Shown: in pieces, positions 52,182 to 60,675 of the stretch | Numbering within the stretch: position 1 is the first letter of the stretch | How the letters are laid out: each line of letters opens with the position of its first letter | Origin: Thermoflexibacter ruber | GTDB lineage: Bacteria > Bacteroidota > Bacteroidia > Cytophagales > Thermoflexibacteraceae | Direction: 5' to 3' | DNA length: 64,000 nt | NCBI RefSeq assembly: GCF_900113045.1 | Contig: NZ_FONY01000027.1 | Span: forward strand, 16,866-80,865 | Program-made: the position numbers and the translations under genes | Notes under the pieces: generated by a model | What the model was told of the DNA's origin: nothing | The model's input: only the letters and a program-made list of their open reading frames with translations | Database searches by the model: none

Positions 52182-53666
52182 TTAATTTCCATATAATTTT
52201 TTGCCGATTTCGTAGTATTTGTCGCCTTCTCTCCAAAATAGTTTTTCGTTAGTATTGGCAATGAGGCGACAAGCATATACGTAAGAGCTAAAAAATTTGA
52301 ATAAATACTCGTAATCCAAATTATCGGGTTGGTCGTTAGGTTGATGATAGTATTGGTAGATTCTGTCATCAAAAGCCTTGAATCCCATACTAAAAGTAGG
52401 AGCTGGCACGCCTTTGGCGGCAAAGCTGACGTTATCAGAGCGGTCAAAGAGATTCTGCTCAGGAGCGGGGTCATCTATTGCCTCTAAGCCGTAGGTTTTG
52501 CAAGCCTCTTTGATGAAGCTTTCTGCGGTAGTGCGTCCTAAGCCAAAGATAGTAGCCACAGAAGTATCATTGTAGCCTGCATTGTCGCTATTGAAACAAT
52601 ACACCATTTTCTTCAAATCAATAGGTGAATGCTCAACAAACCATTTGCTTCCTAATAGTCCCTTTTCTTCTCCTGTAAATAGAATGAATAAGGCAGAACG
52701 CTTTGTAGGAAATTTGCCAATGTTCTCTGCCGCAGAAAGTACAGTTACTGTTCCTACTGCATTATCTCTTGCTCCGTTGTAAATAGAATCTCCCTGCACT
52801 GCTTTGCCTATACCAACGTGGTCATAGTGAGCTGAGTAAACGATGTATTCGTCTTTCATTTGGTTGTCTGTGCCTTCTATCTGTCCTACGACATTATAGG
52901 TAGTAAATTTCTTTATCTCTGCTCCATTAATAGAGAGCTTAGCTTTTTGCTTTTTCTTATCTTTCCAAAATGCCATTTCTTTGTTATCTGCATCATTTAA
53001 CCATAGGTGAGGAATAGTATTAGCTGAGGAGTTGTCTTTTCCTTCGTCTAAGCGGACAGAAGGTCTATTTAGATAATTGACCAAAAACTTCCAAGGCAGT
53101 TGTGGATTGTTGTACAGTTCTATTAAAGCTACTGCGCCTTTTTCCATGGCTTTTTTGTGTTTCTCATTCCCTCTATAAAACCAGCCTTGTGGACTTGTTT
53201 CCTCTGGCGAGCCACCTCTAACGACTACGATTTTACCTTTGACATCAGTTTTATCAAAATCTTCATTGGTTCCGTAGTCTAAAAAAATGGCTTCATTCTC
53301 CATGTTGGCAACGCCTCCGTTGAGGAGTAGGGCGTGTTCTGCTAATTTAAAATTACTTTTGGCATAGCTTAGGTTCAACTCTGTAGGCGGGATAGTAGTT
53401 TTCATGGCTACTGGCTGGAGATAATTAGGGTAGGCAGGCAAAGGTTTTACTCCGTAGCTTTTGAGTTGAGTAATGATGTATCGTGCCGCAATCATCTGCT
53501 CTGGAGAGGGCGTATCTCTTCCTTTTAATTCATCAGAAGCTAAAAAATACAGGTGCGTTTCAATCTTGGTTTTGCTTACAGTAGCATCAGTAAGTTCTTT
53601 ATCAGACTGGGCAAAAGCTGTTGAAGTAAACAGCAAACATAGCCCTATAAGTATTGTTTTTTTCAT
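52182..53666 (-). CDS. Secreted M28 family zinc aminopeptidase
   Basis: 494 residues. Signal peptide MKKTILIGLCLLFTSTAFAQ. Protease-associated-type insert, then the M28 core with zinc ligands: YSAHYDHVGIGK (His), NGARDNAVGTVTVL (Asp), FTGEEKGLLGSKWF (Glu-Glu), FNSDNAGYND (Asp) and a late HQPNDQPDNLDY (His). Complete set of ligands, so active. It removes N-terminal residues from peptides in the periplasm or outside. The dispersed palindrome is 11 bases past its stop. Confidence 0.9.
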   Translation of the reverse strand: MKKTILIGLCLLFTSTAFAQSDKELTDATVSKTKIETHLYFLASDELKGRDTPSPEQMIAARYIITQLKSYGVKPLPAYPNYLQPVAMKTTIPPTELNLSYAKSNFKLAEHALLLNGGVANMENEAIFLDYGTNEDFDKTDVKGKIVVVRGGSPEETSPQGWFYRGNEKHKKAMEKGAVALIELYNNPQLPWKFLVNYLNRPSVRLDEGKDNSSANTIPHLWLNDADNKEMAFWKDKKKQKAKLSINGAEIKKFTTYNVVGQIEGTDNQMKDEYIVYSAHYDHVGIGKAVQGDSIYNGARDNAVGTVTVLSAAENIGKFPTKRSALFILFTGEEKGLLGSKWFVEHSPIDLKKMVYCFNSDNAGYNDTSVATIFGLGRTTAESFIKEACKTYGLEAIDDPAPEQNLFDRSDNVSFAAKGVPAPTFSMGFKAFDDRIYQYYHQPNDQPDNLDYEYLFKFFSSYVYACRLIANTNEKLFWREGDKYYEIGKKLYGN

Positions 53667-53750
53667 GCTTATTAGAGTTAAATTTAAGTTTTTTATTGTG
53701 TAAAGTATAAATTAGTCGCAAGCTAAGATAAAATTTTGAGGAAAAGTAAT

Positions 53751-54215
53751 TTAATTGATTTTTTCACTTTCGTAACCTTCATCTACGAGCAATTTGGTAC
53801 TATCTGCGGCAGAAGTGGCTAATTCATCACATCTTTCGTTGTAAGGATTGCCAGCGTGTCCTCTTACCCACTGGAACTGTACTTCATGTTGCTTATATAC
53901 ATTTAAAAAACGCTTCCATAAGTCCGCATTTTTCTTATTTTTAAAGTTTATTTTTTCCCAAGTCCCCAACCAATTTTTTTCTACTGCATTAATCACATAT
54001 TGGGAATCAGAGTAAACTATTACTTTGCTTGGAACGATTTTCAGTGCCTCCAACCCTACAATTACGGCTAATAATTCCATACGATTATTGGTAGTTAGGC
54101 GGTAGCCTGCTGAGAGTTCTTTGCGTAGCTTGTGTTCTTTGGAAATAAGTATTACCCCATACCCTCCTGCGCCAGGATTGCCTCTGGACGCACCATCAGT
54201 GTATATTTCTATCAT
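53751..54215 (-). CDS. rnhA: Ribonuclease HI
   Basis: 154 residues. IEIYTDGASRGNPGAGGYGV (catalytic Asp), NRMELLAVIVGL (Glu), KVIVYSDSQYVINAV (Asp) and VRGHAGNPYNERCDELAT (His, Asp) keep the DEDD site. Cleaves RNA in RNA:DNA hybrids. Preceded by the strong promoter at 54237-54266. Confidence 0.95.
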   Translation of the reverse strand: MIEIYTDGASRGNPGAGGYGVILISKEHKLRKELSAGYRLTTNNRMELLAVIVGLEALKIVPSKVIVYSDSQYVINAVEKNWLGTWEKINFKNKKNADLWKRFLNVYKQHEVQFQWVRGHAGNPYNERCDELATSAADSTKLLVDEGYESEKIN

Positions 54216-54236
54216 TCTTCTTGGAGTTAGTCAAAA

Positions 54237-54266
54237 CAAAGTTATTCTATCCTATTGTATTTTCAA
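54237..54266 (-). promoter_or_regulatory. Bacteroidota-type promoter for rnhA
   Basis: Minus strand TTG (54266-54264), 19-base spacer, TAACTTTG (54244-54237). Full consensus, start codon 22 bases further on. Confidence 0.55.
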
Positions 54267-54527
54267 AAATAAACTTAATTGATAAGAAAAAATCACAATA
54301 TTTATCAAAGATAAAATGTTAAAGAGTAATAAAATGAGCTATTTTTATACAATCCTTGTGCGTGGATATAATTTTTAAGAGCATAAACTTTGATTTGATT
54401 TAAAATGGTTTTAAAATTGTAATAATATTGAAATAAATAAGCCTTCAAAGTGCAAGACATAATCAAAAGACTTCCCCCTTTTCTTTAAAAAAATCGCTAA
54501 ACAACAAATTATTAAACTAATTAATTT
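54267..54527. other. AT-rich intergenic region between rnhA and the Ca/Na antiporter
   Basis: Together with the rnhA promoter this is a gene-free stretch of 312 bases with no hairpin of note and no tRNA-like structure. The plus-strand promoter of the antiporter must lie here but no full consensus was found. Confidence 0.6.
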
Positions 54528-55493
54528 ATGCCTGCTTTTCTTACGTATATTCTGTTCCTAATTGGTTTTGTTGCCCTTATTTATGGTGCAAACTGGCTGG
54601 TGGATGGCTCATCTTCTTTAGCAAAAAAATTCAATATTCCTGATTTAATTATAGGACTTACTGTTGTTTCTTTTGGCACTTCCTCGCCTGAGTTAGTTGT
54701 AAATCTATTTGCTGGCTCAAGTGGTAGTACAGATTTAGCAATAGGGAATATAGTAGGGAGTAATATTTTTAATGTGTTGGTCATTTTGGGAGTGGCGGCG
54801 GTCATTAAACCTGTCAATGCACACATCAATACTACTTGGAAAGAAATTCCTTTGGCTTTATTAGCAGCCCTTGTTTTAGGAATTTGTGCCAATGACGCTT
54901 ACTTTGATGAGGAAGAAAATTCCTTGTTAAGCACCACTGACGGTTTGACACTATTGAGTTTTTTTGCTATTTTTATGTATTATGTCATAGATGTAGCGCG
55001 TAACAGCAAAGAACATGGCGAAGAAGTACAAATACTACCTGTTTGGAAGTCTGTGCTTATGGTAGTAGGAGGGCTGGCAGGGCTAATCGTTGGGGGAAAG
55101 TGGATAGTAGATGGGGCGGTAGAAATCGCTAAAACCTTAGGCATGAGTGAGGCAGTTATTGGGCTAACGATTGTAGCGGCTGGCACTTCACTTCCAGAAT
55201 TAGCTACTTCAGCCATTGCTTCTTACAAGGGCAACTCTGATATTGCTATTGGTAATGTAGTGGGTTCTAATATTTTTAATATATTTTTTATTTTAGGAAT
55301 AACCTCTTCTCTTTATGAACTACCTTTCAGACCTGAAGCAAATTTTGATATTCTGATGAATATTTTTACCAGCCTTTTGATGTTTATATTTCTATTTACA
55401 GGTAGTGGAAGGCGAATCAATCGGATTGAAGGAGGGATTTTTGTAAGTATATATATTGCCTATGTAACTTACTTATTGATGACCCAAGTATAA
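54528..55493 (+). CDS. Calcium/sodium antiporter (YrbG-like, CaCA family)
   Basis: 321 residues with about ten membrane segments. Two alpha repeats in opposite topology: [20 protein letters not shown] near 45 and [20 protein letters not shown] near 215; both are followed by [10 protein letters not shown] and [11 protein letters not shown]. These carry the ion-binding Glu residues. Exchanges Na+ for Ca2+ across the inner membrane. An acidic loop (DEEENS) in the middle is typical. Confidence 0.92.
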   Translation: MPAFLTYILFLIGFVALIYGANWLVDGSSSLAKKFNIPDLIIGLTVVSFGTSSPELVVNLFAGSSGSTDLAIGNIVGSNIFNVLVILGVAAVIKPVNAHINTTWKEIPLALLAALVLGICANDAYFDEEENSLLSTTDGLTLLSFFAIFMYYVIDVARNSKEHGEEVQILPVWKSVLMVVGGLAGLIVGGKWIVDGAVEIAKTLGMSEAVIGLTIVAAGTSLPELATSAIASYKGNSDIAIGNVVGSNIFNIFFILGITSSLYELPFRPEANFDILMNIFTSLLMFIFLFTGSGRRINRIEGGIFVSIYIAYVTYLLMTQV

Positions 55494-55549
55494 CCTAAAT
55501 AGTGTAGTATTCGTTTATAACTATATTCTCAATTACTTTTAAGAGGAGT

Positions 55550-55762
55550 ATGGCTTCAACAATCGAAAAAATAGTTAGTATTTACATTTTCCCTGTAGTT
55601 TTTATAAGTATTTTTCTTTTCTTTATCAAATATTATGACGAGGACTTGATGAGTGATGAAGATATAGAGAAAACAATGGAAGCCCATATAGAAGCTAATC
55701 TATACTTTTATATTTCCTTACAGACGCTTCTTTATGCGTGGTTGTATTTTCTAATATTTTGA
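55550..55762 (+). CDS. Small membrane-associated protein, unknown
   Basis: 70 residues. Two hydrophobic stretches (IFPVVFISIFLFFIKYY and FYISLQTLLYAWLYFLIF) with an acidic middle (DEDLMSDEDIEKTMEAHIE). Starts 56 bases after the antiporter on the same strand; GAGGAGTATG supplies a plausible RBS before the ATG. No domain recognised. Confidence 0.5.
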   Translation: MASTIEKIVSIYIFPVVFISIFLFFIKYYDEDLMSDEDIEKTMEAHIEANLYFYISLQTLLYAWLYFLIF

Positions 55763-55803
55763 AAGTAGGTTTAGGCTTGAAATATTGATTATCAATCTAT
55801 GAT

Positions 55804-58236
55804 TTACTTCTTTTTATTTGTGCTTGTTTTTGTTTTGCTTGCAGTTGTTTTAGTTTCCGTCTTTTTCCCCTCAGCCTTTGGCTTTGCTTCCTCTTTCTTG
55901 GGTTCTGTTTTCTTTGCAAACTTTCCTCCTTTGGCTTTCTCGGGAGTTGCCTCAACCAAGGCAATGCACTCCTCTAAGGTCAGTTCAGCAGGAATTTTGC
56001 CTTTAGGAATCTTTACGTTCTTGTTGCCTGCCGAGATGTAAGCTCCAAACCTACCATTGAGTACCTTGATATCAGGACGTTCAGGAAACTCTTTGATGTA
56101 TTTTTGGGCATCTGCTTGGCGTTTTTCCTCAATCAAAGCAATCGCTTCGGCTTCACTGATAGTGAGCGGGTCTTGGTCTTTTTTCAAGGAAACAAACTTA
56201 TCCCCGTGCTTGATGTAGGGACCAAAGCGACCTATTGCCGCTATCATTTTCAATCCTTCGTATTCCCCGACTTCTCTTGGCAGCTTAAAAAGCTCTAAGG
56301 CTTCCTCTAAGCTGATGGTTTCTAAGAGCTGCCCTTTTTTGAGGCTGGCGTATTGAGGTTTGGCTTCGTCTTCTCCACCTATCTGCACGTAAGCCCCATA
56401 GCGACCCAATTTAGCAATGATTTCTTTGCCTGTATTAGGGTCAATTCCTAATTTGCGGGTACTGCTTACCGATACTCTTTCTGCTTGATTTTGGGTCTGC
56501 TCCACTTTGGGGTGAAAATCTTTGTAAAAATTGCCAATCATTTTTTCCCATTCAGTTTTCCCACTGGCTATTTTATCAAATTCTTCCTCTACGGTAGCAG
56601 TAAAAGAATAATCGACTACATCAGAAAAGTAATTGACTAAGAAGTCATTGACTTGCATAGCTATATCCGTAGGAAAGAGTTTCATTTTCTCCGTCCCTGT
56701 GATTTCGGTCTTGGTCAGCGTGTCTATTTTCCCACCTTTTAAAATCAGTTCTTGGTATTTTCTTTCTTTTCCTTCTCTGGATTCTTTGATGATATAGCCT
56801 CTTTGCTGAATAGTCGAGATAGTAGGGGCATAAGTAGAAGGTCTGCCAATGCCCATCTCTTCCAATTTTTTCACCAAACTTGCCTCAGTATAACGTGGGT
56901 TAGGATAAGTAAAACGCTCCAATGCCTTCATGTAATCCAAATTCAAAATTTGCCCAATCGTAAGCGGTGGCAACATTCCTTTCTGTTCCTCATCTTCCTC
57001 ATCATCAGAAGACTCGATATATACTTTCAAAAAACCATCAAACAAAATCACTTCCCCTGTGGCTTGCAATTTTTCTGGGAGAGGCTGGGTTTGGTTTTGA
57101 GGCGTAATGTCTATGGTAGCAATCGTTCTTTCTAACTTAGCATCAGCCATTTGAGAGGCAATAGCACGCTTCCAAATCAACTCGTACAAGCGTTGCTCGT
57201 TGCGGTCGTTTCCTGCTTGTTGCACAGAAAAATTGGTAGGGCGAATCGCCTCGTGTGCTTCTTGGGCTGACTCCGACTTAGTTTTAAATCTTTTTACCTC
57301 CACGTATTCCTTCCCAAAACTTTGTTCAATAGCATTAGTTGCCCCACGAATAGCGTCTTCGGAAAGATTTACGGAGTCTGTCCTCATGTAAGAAATATGT
57401 CCTGCTTCGTAAAGTTTTTGTGCCAAAGCCATAGTTTGTGAAACGGAAAAATACAATTTTCGGCTTGCCTCTTGCTGCAAAGTAGAAGTCGTAAAAGGTG
57501 GGGCAGGGGATTTTTTGGCTGGCTTTTTCTCCAAATTGGAGATTTTGAAAGATGCCCCGATACATTTTTGTAAGAACTTGAAAGCATCTTCTTGCTTTTC
57601 AATTTTTTGAGGCACTTCTGCTTCTAATTTTTTCCCTTTTTCTAAGTTAAAATTTGCACTGATTTTATAAGAAGAAGTAGGGACGAATTTTTGGATTTCC
57701 CTTTCCCTTTCCACTACCAAACGCACTGCTACAGACTGCACCCTCCCTGCGGAAAGTCCCATTTTGACCTTTTTCCAAAGCACAGGCGAAAGCTCAAAAC
57801 CTACTAAGCGGTCTAAAACTCTGCGTGCTTGCTGTGCATTCACCAAATCCATATCGATTTGTCTTGGATTCGCAATCGCTTTTAAGATGGCTGACTTTGT
57901 AATTTCCCTGAAAACTATACGTTTTGTTTTTTTATCGTCAATGCCAAGTGTTTCTTTCAAATGCCAAGAAATTGCCTCTCCCTCGCGGTCATCGTCAGTC
58001 GCCAACCAAACCGTTTCTGCTTGCTTCACCAACTTAGATAACTCATTGATTAGGCTTTTTTTATCTTCAGAAATCTCATAAATAGGTTTAAAACCATTTT
58101 TTATGTCTATAGCATTGTTGTCTTTGGGCAGGTCGCGCACATGTCCGTAACTTGACTTGACCACAAAGTCTTTGCCTAAGTATCCCTCTATCGTTTTTGC
58201 CTTTGCAGGCGACTCTACTATCACCAAGTTTTTCAT
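55804..58236 (-). CDS. topA: DNA topoisomerase I
   Basis: 810 residues. Toprim start VESPAKAKTIEGYLG and ATDDDREGEAISWHL; active-site Tyr in GHISYMRTDSVNLS; later NPRYTEASLVKKLEEMGIGR and PSTYAPTISTIQQRGYI. C-terminal topo_C repeats replace zinc fingers: KLGRYGAYVQIG, IGRFGPYIKHGDKFVSL, LNGRFGAYISAGNKNVKI. The end is a Lys/Ala/Thr-rich tail (about 770-810) of low complexity, common in Bacteroidota TopA. Relaxes negative supercoils. Confidence 0.95.
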   Translation of the reverse strand: MKNLVIVESPAKAKTIEGYLGKDFVVKSSYGHVRDLPKDNNAIDIKNGFKPIYEISEDKKSLINELSKLVKQAETVWLATDDDREGEAISWHLKETLGIDDKKTKRIVFREITKSAILKAIANPRQIDMDLVNAQQARRVLDRLVGFELSPVLWKKVKMGLSAGRVQSVAVRLVVEREREIQKFVPTSSYKISANFNLEKGKKLEAEVPQKIEKQEDAFKFLQKCIGASFKISNLEKKPAKKSPAPPFTTSTLQQEASRKLYFSVSQTMALAQKLYEAGHISYMRTDSVNLSEDAIRGATNAIEQSFGKEYVEVKRFKTKSESAQEAHEAIRPTNFSVQQAGNDRNEQRLYELIWKRAIASQMADAKLERTIATIDITPQNQTQPLPEKLQATGEVILFDGFLKVYIESSDDEEDEEQKGMLPPLTIGQILNLDYMKALERFTYPNPRYTEASLVKKLEEMGIGRPSTYAPTISTIQQRGYIIKESREGKERKYQELILKGGKIDTLTKTEITGTEKMKLFPTDIAMQVNDFLVNYFSDVVDYSFTATVEEEFDKIASGKTEWEKMIGNFYKDFHPKVEQTQNQAERVSVSSTRKLGIDPNTGKEIIAKLGRYGAYVQIGGEDEAKPQYASLKKGQLLETISLEEALELFKLPREVGEYEGLKMIAAIGRFGPYIKHGDKFVSLKKDQDPLTISEAEAIALIEEKRQADAQKYIKEFPERPDIKVLNGRFGAYISAGNKNVKIPKGKIPAELTLEECIALVEATPEKAKGGKFAKKTEPKKEEAKPKAEGKKTETKTTASKTKTSTNKKK

Positions 58237-58553
58237 TATGAATGAATTAGTTGTAAAGATTACCAGTTATGAATTATGAACTTTCACATATTTTAATCAA
58301 CAATCATAAAACATACACTCAAACATAATCACAAATTAAAATTTATGATTGGCAAATATGCAAGGAAATTTTCCAAAAATGCAAATCTTTGAAGGTTTGC
58401 AAGAAATTTCAAAATAGCAAACGTAAAGAGTAGGTTTTTAGTTTTAGACTTCAAAATATTTTAAAATAGCCTTAAATCACTTTTTTATATCTATTTTTAT
58501 CTCCTATCTTTGTTATAAAGATGAATCAGAAGTTTGTAAAAGTTAGTTCATAA
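58237..58553. other. Divergent intergenic region between topA and pth
   Basis: 317 bases without a gene. It holds the pth -7 element (58505-58512) and, on the minus strand, a TATGTTTG box at 58327-58320 that could serve topA although its -33 spacing (25) is poor. No hairpins or RNA genes were recognised. Confidence 0.55.
58505..58512 (+). promoter_or_regulatory. Probable -7 element for pth
   Basis: TATCTTTG matches TAnnTTTG; the -33 region is only TTT (58482-58484). The ATG follows at 58554. Confidence 0.35.
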
Positions 58554-59114
58554 ATGAAATACTTAGTCATTGGATTGGGGAACATAGGGGAAGAGTATGC
58601 ACAAACTCGCCACAATGTAGGCTTTATGGTAGTGGATAAGTTAGCCAGACAGTTTGAAGTAAGTTTTGAATCAGGAAGATATGCTTTTTTTGCAGAAATC
58701 AAACACAAAGGCAGAAGCATTACGCTCATCAAACCTACAACTTACATGAATCTGAGTGGGAAAGCAGTAAATTATTGGCTGAGAGAATTGAAAATTCCTG
58801 TAGAAAATAGTCTTACAATAGTAGATGACATAGCCATTGATTTTGGCAAAATTCGTCTAAGGGCAAATGGTTCAAGTGCAGGACATAATGGTTTGAAGGA
58901 CATAGAAGTAACCTTGGAAACGCAAAATTATCCTCGCCTGCGCTTTGGCATAGGAAACAATTACCCCAAAGGGAGGCAAGTTGAATACGTATTGAGCAAG
59001 TTTAACTATGAGGAACAAAAAGAATTGGACTTGATGATAGAAAAAGCCGCAGAAGCTACGCTTGCTTTCTGCACAGTGGGGCTAAGTATGGCTATGAATC
59101 AGTATAATAAATGA
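58554..59114 (+). CDS. pth: Peptidyl-tRNA hydrolase
   Basis: 186 residues. Active-site text YLVIGLGNIGEEYAQTRHNV (Asn, His), LIKPTTYMNLSGKAV (Asn), TIVDDIAIDFGKIRLR (Asp) and GSSAGHNGLKDIEVTLE (Asn). Recycles peptidyl-tRNAs released from stalled ribosomes. The aldehyde dehydrogenase gene follows on the same strand 36 bases later. Confidence 0.95.
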   Translation: MKYLVIGLGNIGEEYAQTRHNVGFMVVDKLARQFEVSFESGRYAFFAEIKHKGRSITLIKPTTYMNLSGKAVNYWLRELKIPVENSLTIVDDIAIDFGKIRLRANGSSAGHNGLKDIEVTLETQNYPRLRFGIGNNYPKGRQVEYVLSKFNYEEQKELDLMIEKAAEATLAFCTVGLSMAMNQYNK

Positions 59115-59150
59115 TAATTTTTTTTTAATATCTAAAATCAATGTTTTGAC

Positions 59151-60629
59151 ATGATAAAAGATGCCACTTCCGTAGAAATAGATGAAACTATACAAAAAGC
59201 ACACAAGGCTTTTTTGATGTATAGAAATCTTGGCGGGAAAGAAAAAGCCCAATTATTGCGAAAAATAGCAGATGAAATAGAAGCACTTGGAAATGAGTTG
59301 ATTAGTACAGCCTCTAAGGAGTCTAATCTTCCTGAGGCACGACTTACAGGCGAACGAGGGCGAACTACGGGGCAGTTGCGTCTGTTTGCCTCCTTGGTTG
59401 AGGAGGGTTCTTGGGTAGAAGCAAGCATAGATACTGCTATTCCAGACCGCCAGCCCTTGCCTAAGCCTGATATTAGGAAAATGCTGATTCCTATGGGTAC
59501 AATAGTGGTATTTGGTGCGAGCAATTTCCCTTTGGCATTTTCTACCGCAGGAGGAGATACCGCTTCTGCTTTGGCGGCAGGGTGTACGGTAGTAGTCAAA
59601 GCCCACCCAGCTCACCCAGAAACGTCTAACTTAGTGGCTCAAGCTATCTGGAATGCCTTAGAAAAGTGCAATTTACCCAGAGAAATCTTTGGACACTTGC
59701 ATGGGAAAAGTGCAGATGTGGGGAAAAACTTGGTGCTTCACCCGCTCGTCAAGGCAGTAGCTTTTACGGGGTCTTTTCATGGAGGTAAAGCTCTATTTGA
59801 CTTAGCTAATCAGCGAAAAAACCCCATTCCTGTTTTTGCAGAAATGGGTAGCATCAATCCCGTCATTTTGCTTCCCGATGCTCTTAAACATAGAAGCGAG
59901 AGCATTGCCACGCAGTTTGCAGGGTCTATCACCTTGGGAGCGGGGCAGTTCTGTACGAAACCGGGCATACTTATTGGGGTGGAAAATGCTGATTTAGAAA
60001 ATTTTATTGCTGTACTATCTCAACAAATCACCAATACAAAACCTGCTACCATGCTTTATGAAGGCATTGCTTTTAACTATGACTGCCAACGCCGTATTTT
60101 ATCTGCCCAAAACGGCGTGAAGGTAGAAGCAGAAGCCTCCACACCCGCAGACAAAGGGCAAGGTTTGCCTACCTTAGCCTCCGTGTATGCTACAGAGTTT
60201 TTGAAAAATCCAACTTTGCATGAGGAAGTTTTTGGAGCATTTGCTCTCATTGTCAAATGCAAACACCAAGGAGAAATCCAACAAGTAATCCAATCTTTGG
60301 CTGGTCAGCTCACGGCTACAGTAATAGGAGAAAAAGAGGAATTGCTGAATAGCAAGGATTTAGTAGATGCTCTTAGAGAGGTAGTGGGTAGAATTGTTTT
60401 CAATGGAGTACCGACAGGGGTAGAAGTTTGCTATTCTATGCAACATGGAGGTGTATTTCCAGCGACTACCGACTCTCGCTTTACCTCCGTAGGTACAGGA
60501 GCGATTAAGCGATTTGTAAGACCTGTAGCCTTCCAAAATTTCCCTGACGAACTACTCCCAAGCGAACTCCAAGCCTCTAATCCATTGAATATTTGGAGAT
60601 TAGTAAATGGAGAATGGGGAAAGGTGTAA
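59151..60629 (+). CDS. 2,5-dioxovalerate (alpha-ketoglutarate semialdehyde) dehydrogenase-like aldehyde dehydrogenase
   Basis: 492 residues. Typical ALDH features: PMGTIVVFGASNFPLAF, TVVVKAHPAHPETSN, AFTGSFHGGKALFDLA, Glu in VFAEMGSINPVILLPDAL and catalytic Cys in LGAGQFCTKPGILIG. The pattern with SASAA-type N-terminus and ASNFPLAFS fits the group that oxidises alpha-ketoglutarate semialdehyde in sugar-acid and hydroxyproline breakdown. No neighbours of such a pathway are adjacent. 36 bases after pth. Confidence 0.85.
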   Translation: MIKDATSVEIDETIQKAHKAFLMYRNLGGKEKAQLLRKIADEIEALGNELISTASKESNLPEARLTGERGRTTGQLRLFASLVEEGSWVEASIDTAIPDRQPLPKPDIRKMLIPMGTIVVFGASNFPLAFSTAGGDTASALAAGCTVVVKAHPAHPETSNLVAQAIWNALEKCNLPREIFGHLHGKSADVGKNLVLHPLVKAVAFTGSFHGGKALFDLANQRKNPIPVFAEMGSINPVILLPDALKHRSESIATQFAGSITLGAGQFCTKPGILIGVENADLENFIAVLSQQITNTKPATMLYEGIAFNYDCQRRILSAQNGVKVEAEASTPADKGQGLPTLASVYATEFLKNPTLHEEVFGAFALIVKCKHQGEIQQVIQSLAGQLTATVIGEKEELLNSKDLVDALREVVGRIVFNGVPTGVEVCYSMQHGGVFPATTDSRFTSVGTGAIKRFVRPVAFQNFPDELLPSELQASNPLNIWRLVNGEWGKV

Positions 60630-60634
60630 AAAGC

Positions 60635-60667
60635 AGCCCTATAAGATGTTCTAATCTTTATAGGGCT
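60635..60667. terminator. Bidirectional terminator between the ALDH and E1 genes
   Basis: AGCCCTATAAGAT (60635-60647) pairs with ATCTTTATAGGGCT (60654-60667) with one bulged base; T-rich on the right. Serves the convergent pair. Confidence 0.75.
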
Positions 60668-60675
60668 TGTTTCTT

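Noticed and set aside
56752..57135. 127-codon plus-strand frame opposite topA
   Set aside because: It is antisense to the conserved topA core and lacks features of a protein.
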